From positions 329,501 through 393,500 of the forward strand of contig JAWDGP010006599.1 in the NCBI GenBank assembly GCA_033675545.1: DNA of 64,000 nucleotides, in the 5' to 3' direction. The notes beneath the pieces are model-generated. The model made no database searches, was not told the DNA's origin, and saw only the letters and a program-made list of their open reading frames with translations. A program made the translations under genes and the position numbers. This document shows positions 1-10,800 of the stretch, piece by piece; the stretch's first letter is position 1; the number at the start of each line of letters is the position of its first letter. This stretch comes from Elysia crispata. Lineage: Eukaryota > Mollusca > Gastropoda > Plakobranchidae.

Positions 1-430
1 TGAGACTACCAACTTTTACTGAGAACCACAGCTGGCAGTGAGACTACCACCTTTTACTGAGAACCACTGGCAGTGAGACTACCAACTTTTACTGAGAACC
101 ACTAGCAGCGAGACTACCAACTTTCACTGAGAACCACTGTCAGCTAGACTCCCAATTTTTACTAAGAACCACTAGCAGCGAGTCTAACAACTTTCACTGA
201 GAACCACTGACAGCTAGACTCCCAATTTTTACTGAGAACCACAGCTGGCAGTGAGACTACCAACTTTTACTGAGAACCACTGGCAGTGAGACTACCAACT
301 TTTACTGAGAACCACTATCAGCTAGACTCCCAATTTTTACTAAGAACCTTTGGTAGCAAGACTTAACGTCAACATCCCTACATAAAACACTTACAGTGAG
401 ACTCCCAGCATTCAAAGTTTGAGAATCACT
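1..430. repeat. 35-bp minisatellite array
   Basis: About ten copies of a unit of roughly 35 bp are seen, with the core gagactaccaacttttactg followed by gagaaccactggcag. Two variants are mixed in the array: one begins tgagactacc and the other ctagactccc. Copies past about 357 are degenerate. The array is cut by the window edge, so its full length is unknown. Confidence 0.92.
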
Positions 431-559
431 GGCAGCGACATCCAATTTATCCGAGATCGATTCGTCTACCTCACGCAAAGGTCGCTTGTCTAGCGTCGGT
501 ACATCTGCATCTTGGCCATCTCTCTCAATTAAAACCCTTTTACCTAACCGGTCACGCAT
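395..559 (-). CDS. Possible isolated exon or ORF fragment, unknown
   Basis: An open minus-strand frame of 55 codons runs from an ATG to a perfect GTAAGT donor just below 395. A long pyrimidine tract lies directly upstream of the ATG on the minus strand. The first 41 residues are non-repetitive and charged (it begins MRDRLGKRVLIERDG). The last part falls in a degenerate unit of the 35-bp array. It does not match the missing part of RARS1, which should read like FKTRSGETVRL. It may be an exon of an unknown gene, or chance. Confidence 0.2.
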
Positions 560-921
560 GAGAAAGAAATAAGGATAAAATTGGGAAAAAGGAAAGTAGA
601 ATGTTCCTGAAACTTCCCCGGTACCATAAATTTCAGCTAGACAGATGTTTAAAAAGTGCAGAGTTGTCTGGCCGGTACAAAGGGGTTAATACACATTAGG
701 GCCTGGGGAAACTAAGCAACAATGAAGGGGAAAATGAGAGCTTGGAGAACAAAATGTTCAGGAGGAAGAATTGAAAAAAAGAAAGATACAAAGAAAAAAG
801 CGGTTGATGTCTGGATGGACTTGAATGAAACATTTCAAGAGTATTAGGAGATAGCGAGAGAAAAAAAGAAAAAGACAGATGAAAAGCAAGATAGGCAGAT
901 TTATTGATGGAATGTTAGGTG

Positions 922-935
922 GATAGATAGATAGG

Positions 936-1016
<81 letters not shown>

Positions 1017-1017
1017 G
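922..1017. repeat. (GATA)n microsatellite
   Basis: Near-perfect GATA tetranucleotide run with one GGTA interruption. A separate (GA)n tract follows at 1113-1167. Confidence 0.97.
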
Positions 1018-1106
1018 GATGGACAGATAGAGAAACAACCAGATAAATCGATAAAAAAAGAAGAAAGGAAGAGATGGAGGAGAGAGATAGAAAGAGAGAG
1101 ATGGGA

Positions 1107-1171
<65 letters not shown>

Positions 1172-1525
1172 GAGAGAGAAAATAAGTTATTAATGAGAGT
1201 GATGTATATTGGACAAAAGTAATTGATTTATAATTTATTTAGACTTACATAGGAAAGAAATACTTTTATTTTGCCATCTATTGCATATAACACTACACAT
1301 TGCTGGTTATATTTTAAGCCTCCGCCGGTAAGGCTTAAAGATTGGACCCCAAACTCATCTAATGATAATGGCGCTTTTTGAACCCGACCGAAATACACAG
1401 AAGGTGTCTTTAAATCAGAAAATCCCAGAACCTTAACAAAATGGACGCAATAAAAGCCATTAATGTCTGTTGGTTTTTTTGTTTTTTTTTTTGTGAAGAC
1501 TTCCTGTCAAAGTTGCATTAACCTC

Positions 1526-1528
<3 letters not shown>

Positions 1529-1585
<57 letters not shown>
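1529..1585. repeat. (CT)n microsatellite
   Basis: Pure CT dinucleotide run. The Ser/Leu frames on plus and the Arg/Glu frames on minus here are products of the repeat. Confidence 0.97.
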
Positions 1586-1587
<2 letters not shown>

Positions 1588-1953
1588 ACTCTTCTCTCTC
1601 CCCACCTATCTCTGTATGTATGACCCTCTCTCTTGTTTTGGCTCAGTAAGCACAAACGTCGAGACATACCGGAAGCCGCTGTCTTGAGACCTAATAAAAA
1701 CCCGCCGGGACAGAGAATCTGACCTTCAAACGTCAAATATGATCGAAGTGAAAAACTTGAGAAGGAAGTGGATTCAGCGCCTTAAAATTCAATTACCTGG
1801 CTTTGGGGGATTGAAAGTTTAGTCACAGGGTAAGGATGGTACGGTTTTGGGGACACCTTAAAAGATTGATTGATGGTTTTCATTCCAGTATAGCTTTTCG
1901 GGACTGGGACTAAAACTGCGGGCAAACTGGATCGCTTGCACTTAAGGGTTGGA

Positions 1954-1998
1954 TATAGAAATAAAGAAAGCAGTCAAACAACGTTAGAGGCTGAGACA
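1954..1998. repeat. Short dispersed repeat, copy 1
   Basis: About 44 bp, containing taaagaaagcagtca and cgttagaggctgagaca, is shared almost exactly with 24174-24217 in the same orientation. The flanks differ, so both are probably fragments of one interspersed family. Confidence 0.6.
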
Positions 1999-2084
1999 GA
2001 CGAAGCTAGATCTAAGGATCTAAAGATGCAAGTGACTGTGATCGAGAAAGAAGACGGAAAACGTGAAAACATAATAACAGATGG

Positions 2085-2168
2085 GATGAAGAGGGATCGA
2101 ACCTGCACCTCGATGCGGTACCCATCACCTTGCCGAGACAAGACCAGGCACTCAACCACTGAGCCATC
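2085..2168 (-). mobile_element. tRNA-derived SINE head
   Basis: Read on the minus strand, the segment has a Pol III A box (TGGCTCAGTGGTTGAG) near 2160 and a B box (GGTTCGATCCC) near 2100. The spacing of about 50 nt is right for an internal tRNA promoter. The arms do not make a clean cloverleaf, so this is a SINE head or tRNA relic rather than a working tRNA gene. The tail was not delimited. Confidence 0.55.
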
Positions 2169-2746
2169 AACATCTACAAAAATAGTAACTGATAGCAAAT
2201 AGTAATGATGCTGCTGCAAAAGGGAAGGAAAGGATAATGTAGAGGAAAATGAGAGGAGTGTTAGAACAAGAAAATAAAAGGACGAGAAAGAAAATAGAAG
2301 AGTAAAAGGATAAAAAAAAAGTTGAGACAGAGGAAGAGCTAAAAAAAAAATATTTTTTTGAGCGACAAGCTGGCCTGTCTTATAGTTACGTAACTCACAG
2401 CAGGTTCAAAAAAAAATCATTAGCACAAAGGGAGGGGGGGGGGAGAGAAATCAAATTACAGCAATATACTTCTACAGTGGTATCAAGTTTTGAGAAGAAA
2501 TCTCATTCTTAATGGAATGCTGCGTCCAGATCATCTGGTCTATGAACTTTCAACAAATTGTTTTGATCCAGGCCATCTACAACTTGGTGATATACGTGAC
2601 AAGCAGGGTACTGACCATTCACAGTTGGTCAAAGGATGGAATAAAGATTCACAAGGTGATAAACTTTTTCATTAAATTATACGTACCATTTGCAGGGTTA
2701 AGATGAATGAGTCTTCCTAGTTAAACATAAAATAAGTGCGAGAAAC

Positions 2747-2749
<3 letters not shown>

Positions 2750-2801
<52 letters not shown>

Positions 2802-2894
2802 AACAGACAGAGAGACAGAGAGAGAGAGAAGAGACAGAGAGACAAACAGACAGAGAGATAGAGAGAGAGAGAAGGGAGAGAGAGACAAACAGGC

Positions 2895-2937
<43 letters not shown>

Positions 2938-2950
2938 GACAGAGAAAGAA
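2750..2950. repeat. (GA)n / (GACA)n compound microsatellite
   Basis: GA runs broken by GACA and AAACAGACA blocks. All three minus frames stay open through it as Ser/Leu-rich shadow ORFs. Confidence 0.96.
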
Positions 2951-4375
2951 GAAGAGGACAGAGACGGACAGAGAAAATGGAAAGAAAAAAGAAGAGAAGA
3001 GAGAGAATGAAAGAAGAGACAAAAGAAATAGGAAGAGTAAGCAATGTTGTAAAGAGAGAAAAGGAGAGATAAAAAGCGAGAAGAAGGGGAGAAAGGGAGA
3101 GTTGTGAGTAGGACAGATTCAAGGTGGATGAAACAAAAGACAGAGATATGGCAGGTGAACAGGCATGAACTAAACCATAAATACAAAGAAACATTTAATT
3201 ATGTGTGACACCCAAGCAAGTGAGTCACATGCCACACATGCTATCCACGTGAGGGAAGTGTATGGAATTATCCAAAATATCAGTGGATATTGTGAATATT
3301 TTTTTTAATTGTAAGAAACTGGGGATTTTCTCAATTTTTAAATATCCCCTAATTTCCAATACTCAGCTAAAATCGACATTTTTCAAAACATGTATGAAAA
3401 TATTTTCCACTAAAGATAAAGAATTCGCAATAATTATGAAATTTGAAGTCAAGATCCCAATGATCTATGGGATGTTAGCCTCCATGTTTCTCTTCACAGT
3501 CATGTTTGCCGGTACTAGATTAGTGAGATCTCATATTCAGAGTGTTAAAGAGGTTTCCCTTCGAGCATAATATATGACTGCAGGAGTTATTCAAGCCAGT
3601 AGATCTGTAAAGATGCACATTTAATAAAACTCATACCCAGTAGTACAGAAAAGTTTTACAATCATCACAGTGATACTCCCTGCAGAGGTAGGAACAACTA
3701 GAAGACAAAGTTAGGTGGTCAGAACAAATGTCAGGATTGACTGATGGTTGTATTCAATGGTTGATGTCAGGTAACACATGTACCACACGCCCTCACAGTG
3801 ACATTCCTCTGTACATATGCGCACACACACACATACTCATAGTCAAAGAATACTTAGCTGGGAATTAAATTCTAGAGCAATCACTAGACTGCTGAAGAGC
3901 TTATTAGACGAAAGATACTTGACCTAGGAATAAAATACCTTAGCTTAAATGTATGCTGACATTCTCAGAATAAAACTTTATACTGCAGTCTGTAGAAATT
4001 TATGAACTACCAAGCCAAATTTATATTTTCTTTGGGACAACATTAATTCAGTGCTCATAATGTATTTTCTTGACTAGGGTGTAATTTGATGTAAATAAAG
4101 CTGGAAGATTTACACACCCCACTAGCGGACCCCTTTCCCATTTAAGTGATGATAACTTTATGTTTAAGAGGAAGAATATTTTCCCTAAAACTCCTAAAAG
4201 AGGTAAGAATATTTCAGTGTATTTATGCACAGTGCCATCAGTAGATTACAAACCAAGAGATCTGCAGTGCAAAATTATACAGCGACAAAATTGAGCCCCA
4301 ACAAACATCATTACTTTCAGGTCTACTTGACTACAATGTTAATTAGAATTGAATGATGCATTGGAGCTTTGTGAA

Positions 4376-4453
4376 TAGTTGTGAAGCACGGTAAAAAAAC
4401 AAAAATAGGCTGCACTCTACCTATTTTTGGTTTTTAACGGTGCTTCACAACTA
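4376..4453. repeat. 78-nt inverted repeat (hairpin)
   Basis: Two 34-nt arms (4376-4409 and 4420-4453) pair at 31 of 34 positions around a 10-nt loop. The outer stem tagttgtgaagcac is perfect. Size and near-perfect pairing would fit a microRNA-like precursor or a tiny foldback element. It lies in the probable RARS1 intron after exon 10. Confidence 0.85.
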
Positions 4454-4734
4454 GTGAGTACATGTTACAGCAGTTATCAATCACTTGAAACCACCCTTTG
4501 AAATAACCAGTCTGATGTAGAGAAAAGAGCTGCACAGCACATGAAAATTGTTTTTAAGATAAAAAGCTTGTGCGGGAAAACAAAACTGAAAAGCTTTGAA
4601 ATGCAAGACAGAAAAACATAAAAAGTTTGAGAAAAGAAAGCAGGAAAAATTTAAATCTTCAGAAAGTGAAGAAGTGGACAAAGGCAGCAAGACCAGACGA
4701 GGCTGAATGAATGTGTTACTGTCGTGCCACTTAC

Positions 4735-4844
4735 TTGTCTTCTCCCAACACAAGGCCGAAGGCGACATGATCAATTCTGTGCTTAGATTTATCGACCCAG
4801 CCTAGTTGCGCTGCGGCTTTAAACACTGTCTCAAGATGAGTCGA
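4735..4844 (-). CDS. RARS1: RARS1 exon 10 (last in window)
   Basis: This exon has 36 codons plus AA (ends phase 2) at a GTAAGT donor. It carries FKAAAQLGW and [11 protein letters not shown], placed just before the KMSKS-equivalent loop. No exon continuing with the expected KFKTRSGETVRL was found between here and base 1. Confidence 0.95.
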
Positions 4845-7800
4845 CTGATATCAGAAAGCAAAAAAGAAAAATAAATAAAGATCATACAAAGTTATTTCAT
4901 AACAATCTTTTGTTTTCACATTGAATAATTATGGATATTGCACCACACACAAATGTTTTGCTGCTTTGAAATGGTTTAGACATAGATTTAAAAAAAAAAA
5001 TCCAGAACATTTCTCTTAACCCTGGTAGTGTGGACCCATTATATTTAAGCTTTGCTTTGACAATAACCTGGGTGCTGCGATGCCATTAAACGTATGGGCT
5101 GAGGCTCCAAACCGGGTCCTGCGGCGCCATGACAATTAATGGTTGACTGGCGGACCTGTTTGAAACGTCATCATCTTCTAAACACCCAATCTCATATACT
5201 CAGCAGACTTTATATCTTTTCTAAGAATATCAACCAATGAAAAGGTGACTCTTTCTCCCTGTTTGAACTACTGGGAGACGATCGAGAACCCCTGAGGTGT
5301 GAAGAACAAATTGCAATTTAGGCACGTCTGTCGGCTGTTTGAAACGTCATCATCTTCTAAACACCCAATCTCATATACTCAGCAGACTTTATATCTTTTC
5401 TAAGAATATCAACCAATGAAAAGGTGACTCTTTCTCCCTGTTTGAACTATTGGGAGACGATCGAGAACCCCTGAGGTGTGAAGAACAAATTGCAATTTAG
5501 GCACGTCTGTCGGAACCATGTTACGAGATGGGTAGTTGATGTTACTGATACATGGGAAACCGGCATCCTTCAAATGTGGTTGTTATAAAGACCGAAGAGC
5601 AAATAAAAGAACTAGACAGCGGTGACTTTACCACATGACCCTTCCCTTCCCCCTTACTTGCCCCTACCCCGTCCCCAATACAGACTTCCTCGAATCATGT
5701 GGATTGCAGTTAGTAGTGGTGTTAGTTATAACGTAACGTGATTGGCCAATTTTTGTAATAGCATTAGACCAAATGAATCTTGTTATCTGTCAATCACACC
5801 GCAGCCTATTGTCGCTCAGGACTCATTTACTTCCTGGTAGCTTTAGTAAAACATAAATGCTATATGTGAAAATAAACCAATAAAAGCGAAATTTTTATAG
5901 GCACTATTATTTGATGAGACTTCTATCTTTTTGTTTCTATTTGACTACAGACCTGGCCAGCATCAACCACATAGATGATCCAGTCTCCCTTTTCCTCTTG
6001 AAGCCTCTGCTTGATGCAGGCAAGGTCAGACGTGTCGTAGGTAAAGCCTCCATCTGACTTGACGATCATGAGAGGCACTGTAAAACCTTCCACATACATC
6101 ACACAGCGACCTTCCTCATCAAGCACTGTGCAGCCTGTAAGGAGAAAACTTTTTAACCTCACTCAGGTCTCCAAACGTTTTTAATAAAACAAGAAACAAA
6201 AACATCAAGTAAGTAAGAATATTGGCTGAGAGCTACTTTATAAGTTCATGCTTTGGGTTCAATGCATGAACCAAACAGGCAGTGAGGATGAAAAAAAAAA
6301 CGAGAAAAATAACCTGACTGATTGAGTAAATATTTGATATTTGTGTGTCCACATCAGGGAATTCTCATGCATTTTTCAATAAAAAATGAGCAAAGGTGGA
6401 GCCTACAAGGAAAATGCACTTAGCCGATACAATGACAGCCTAGGTTTCAAAAAATAAACAAAAATGTCTGTGTGCATGTCATAGTTGCAACTTATTTAAA
6501 TATAATTATCAGGATGAAGCAAAGAAAATGGGTGTATTGTACAAAAATAAAAAAGCACAGTCTTGACAAAAAAGAGACTAGACAAAACAGTAAGCCCATA
6601 TGACCTAAGACAAAACCAATCAAAATGTTTGGAAAAGAAAAAAAAATGTATTCAGTAAATAAGACAAATTGGACAGTAAGGGATATAATTTGTTACTATG
6701 ATAAGTCAAGGTCTCAGAAATAGAATTAACTATAGTTGAGTCCAGTTATTTAGAAGTCATTGGGATAAAAAAAGGACTTCCAATTATTCGGAATTCGAAT
6801 TATCAGGATACATAGAGAAAGAGAGTAAAAAAAAATGTGGGTGATAGAGCAGTAATGTTGTACTAGGATATGTAGGGATCCACACCTGGTCCCTGGGCCT
6901 AATCCCTTTTCATTCTCTTCTCCTAGTCTTACTGCAGACTCTTGCCTGTAACATAGGTGGGCGGAACATACACACATGCACACACATCAAAATCGCTTGA
7001 CGCACGAGCATAGCACTACTTTCTTTGTTTCACAAGCTAAGAAAACTGCTTTCAGAATCGTTAAAACCACCAAGATGGCTTCCAATGAACCGAATCCTTC
7101 TTTCCAACTTCGAACTAACAGATATTTTTTAATAAAGCTTAAAGAGAGACGTATTTGGTAAAATTAATGGACTCAAAATATCCAAGAATTCGAAATATTC
7201 AGATTCAAATTATTTGGACTCGACTGTATTAACAAGTTTGGACAAGGGGGAGTAATTAGCAAATATATGTAGTGTGGGATGTAATTTACAAAAATAAAAG
7301 TTAGCTTTAAGAAAAGCTTTGAAGGGGTCAAGTGTTCAGTTTCCATTCAACCAATGTGAATTAATGACACATTTCCTAAATATTTTGCTATTTCTTTGAA
7401 ATTAATGTCTGAAGTTTTATGAGATAATATGGTGCCAGAGTGACAGGGTAGGTTCCACACTTTGTTGTCAGGGTAAGCAAAAAAAATCTTAACATTAATG
7501 CCAAAAAATAACCCAAAAAATTCAACCTAATCTTTAGCATTTTATTTTTTTGGGAGACTAAGCAGAAGCAAGAGGATATAATTTAGAAGAGGTCAGCAAA
7601 TCATACCAGAGTCTTGTAGGTCCTTGACCAGTGAGACCATGCGTTCTTGGTAGAAAGACTCTCCTCGCTCTATGAGTTTCTCAGAAACTTTCAGACGTTT
7701 GTAGAGTGTATAGGTCTCTATCAAGAATAAAACAAAATTCATTGAAAAATTCAAAGTATTGACTGATTTTCTGTGAAAAAAAAACTTCAATTTTTTTTTA

Positions 7801-10800
7801 TTTGCAGGTCATGAAGTGAGCATGTTCTGAATATCACAACTAAAGAATTTACATAGTGAAAGTTGGTCCTGAATTGTTCTACCTTCAGCCACTCAAAGAC
7901 TCTTAGATAGTGTTAAAAAAAAGAAAAGGTAAGAAAATATGATGAAAAAAAGGATGAAAGGTAATTTTTCTTTGAACAAAGTGCGTGTACCTTGATAATA
8001 ATTCCGAACTCCTCATCTTAGCTGAGTGTTCACGTTGATAATTCAAATGTTTAAGATATATGGCTGGCCAAAATTATTAGGAAACATAAGAATTTGGCTT
8101 TGATTTTATCTTACTAATTCTTTGCTAAAACTTGTCCACATTACAGTATGCACATTTTTCATGCTTTCCTCGGTGGGAATGAGAAGGTAAGACTTATGCC
8201 CATACATTGGTGGTGTAGGTTTCAGGCCATGACAAAAAGATCTTACTATGATCACTGCTACGTAGACCCCAAAATGTTGGGTGATAAGGGAAGATTCACA
8301 ACTGTCATCACAGACAAATTGGTACGGACAAAAGAGAAAACAAAAAAAAAATTGTGAGTGAAATTTTTCACCTTTCATGGAAATATCATAAATGATTTTC
8401 CAGGCATTGTAATAGAATGGATCTTTAGCTTGTAGCTTGACAACACATTCATAGGCACGGCGCTTGAAGACTTCATCATTATCAAATCTCACTTTGGATT
8501 CCTAGGTTATTTACAAAAAAGGCATAAAATGAGACAGTTTTATTGGCACAAGATACAAGTAAAGGCTAGAGCCTACACGAGAACTTAAGAAATACTACAA
8601 AGAAACACAGGAATCATATAAGAGGCATAGGTGGCTAGAACTAATGAAAAAAAAAAAGCAGTAACTAAGTATAAGGACACAGTAAATAAATATATTTCAA
8701 TATTTTATGCTTTCATGAAGATATAAAAAAAAATTTTTTTACTGCAAATGCAGGTGGCAAGAAATGAAGAGCCCTAATTTAAAAATAAAAAATCCTATTA
8801 ATCATAAACATTAGCCACTGGTTTATGGCTAAATTTAAACAAAAATAAAATGTTTTTCTTCCTAATAAAGACTCCCAGTTTTGAACCAGGCTCTATTTGT
8901 GAATAATGTATCAGAGGTTTATATAATTATAGTTATTAGTTACAGGTTCAAACTAAAAGCTCACATTGTTTGACAGATGTTCTACTTATTATCAAGAAGC
9001 TGTTATGGTAAGGTTGTAACTCCCTCATAAAAATTGACATACTGTCACAGATTTGAGCCAGATGTTCTAATTGACCTGTCACCATTACTTAGGTTCTACA
9101 CTATAGAGAATGATTTAGTTTTCCTCAATAATAACCACTGACAGGTGGAATGCCAGTGCCTCTGCTCAATTCTTGCTAGCCTGTCCGCCTACTGCTTATC
9201 TGGCAGCTAATCCAGAATTTGGGCTATAAAACTAGAAGATTTACTACCTTCTTACAAGCACTGTTTCTGTACGAATCTTACTTTAAAATAAATTAAATCA
9301 AAGCTGAGCAAGTCCTATTTCAGACGCATTTGTTATAACCATTCTGCATATGAGCAGTTGCACACTTAGGTGCTTTATGCTTAACAGATGCTTTGATCAA
9401 CGTTTTAGTATTTTAATTAATTAAACAATAGTTTTAAAAAACATATAAGTAGAATTTTCAAATTGTTTACCTCAGTCTAGTCAGCATGCATTAGAGAATA
9501 TCCCTGTGTAATTTCAATTTGGAAATTTTATTCACTTTTTAACTATGGTCTGTGAAAGATGTCTGTCTATAATGATCTGTCGGTGGAAGTAATTTCAAGA
9601 TTTTTTTCCAATAATCATAAGTTAAAACTAAAACCATCTTAACATTTTAAGTAAAGAATGAAAATCAAACCAATTATGATATAATTTCAGTTAAATATAA
9701 AATCACGAAGACAAGTATAGCAAATGCACCTTTTTTTTTCTAATTTTTTTCTTTACATGAACTACACTTAGATATTAGTGGTGGCCAAAAAGGCAACATG
9801 GATGGTCAATATAATAATTTGCTAATTTATTTATACTTCTCATTGTAAAATTTTCGGTATATCAGCTTTGCATTGTTTTCATCGCAATTAATCTAGGAAT
9901 TGGAGCTTATTTTTGACTTCCACATTCTTGAATTGTTTCAGCAAACTCAGTGAGGATTGTGGAAAGAGGAGTGTTGAATCAAGAAAAACATACCAAAGAA
10001 GCTACTTTAAAAGTGATCTGTTGTTATTACACTGTATCAATATTGACAATGGTTCTATGTCCTTACACTCAACTACATTATAACATAGATGTGTGTACAG
10101 CATGCATTCAGTGAGAAAGGTTGCAGATGGTTCACTGTGTTTTGTGCTCTGTTGAGGAACTACTGAGCTGTAATTTGTTGTGTTTTCTTGTCTCTATTTT
10201 TTTGTTCATTTACAAATATTGATGTTGATAAGGATTGCTTTTTATCCCTTGTTAAACTGGTGCCATTTTTAAATGAAAACTGTTTAAAAACAGAAACAAA
10301 AACACCCAAGCTTCCTATCTATCCCATAATTATAAAAATGTACAGTTCTGAAAAAAAAAAAAACTATATAAAATACCCGGTAAAACTCCTGCAGGTCGCC
10401 TATGTTGGGTCTTTCCTCCAACAGATTGGGGAACTTGTCAATGAGGTGAGCTATCAGCATCCCAAACTGGGTACCCCAGTCTCCGAGATGGTTCAGCCTA
10501 AGGACATCATGACCGACCCACTCGAGCAGTCGACTCAGGCTCTCTCCGATGATGGTCGATCTGACAAGAACAAATATTGTCCATTACAAGAAAACTTATG
10601 TGCCTGTACACCATCTAGTCTCATAACTTATCATGAAGTTCCTTTTAATATCATATTCATCATGTACTGCATCAATTCCCTACAGTAGATTAGACATGGA
10701 TCTGTGGTCATATACATCTCTTGTTAGATTTGCAGGATCCGAATAATGGCATTGAAATATTTAAAATAATAGTAGTGATATAAAATGGTAAAAGAAATAA

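Larger units (their letters stand above)
560..4734. other. Left flank / RARS1 intron, no supported gene
   Basis: Because RARS1 is open at its 3' side, this stretch is probably an intron of that gene. I see microsatellites at 922-1017 (GATA), 1113-1167 (GA), 1529-1585 (CT) and 2750-2950 (GA with GACA), a tRNA-like SINE at 2085-2168 and a strong hairpin at 4376-4453. An AT-rich 102-codon plus frame at 3262-3570 has no coding character I can defend. Confidence 0.6.

Noticed and set aside
2698-3194. Ser/Leu minus frames of 101-162 codons
   Set aside because: Produced by the (GA)n/(GACA)n tract. The same applies to frames at 22001-22815, 26857-27588, 27959-28534 and 37670-37967.
3262-3570. 102-codon plus frame with a hydrophobic C-terminal part
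   Set aside because: AT-rich, no recognisable motif, no splice signals and no neighbour to support it. A chance frame is more likely than a small membrane protein.
10188-10688. 166-codon plus-strand frame
   Set aside because: It is antisense to RARS1 exon 6 and its flanking introns, and its sequence shows no domain of its own.
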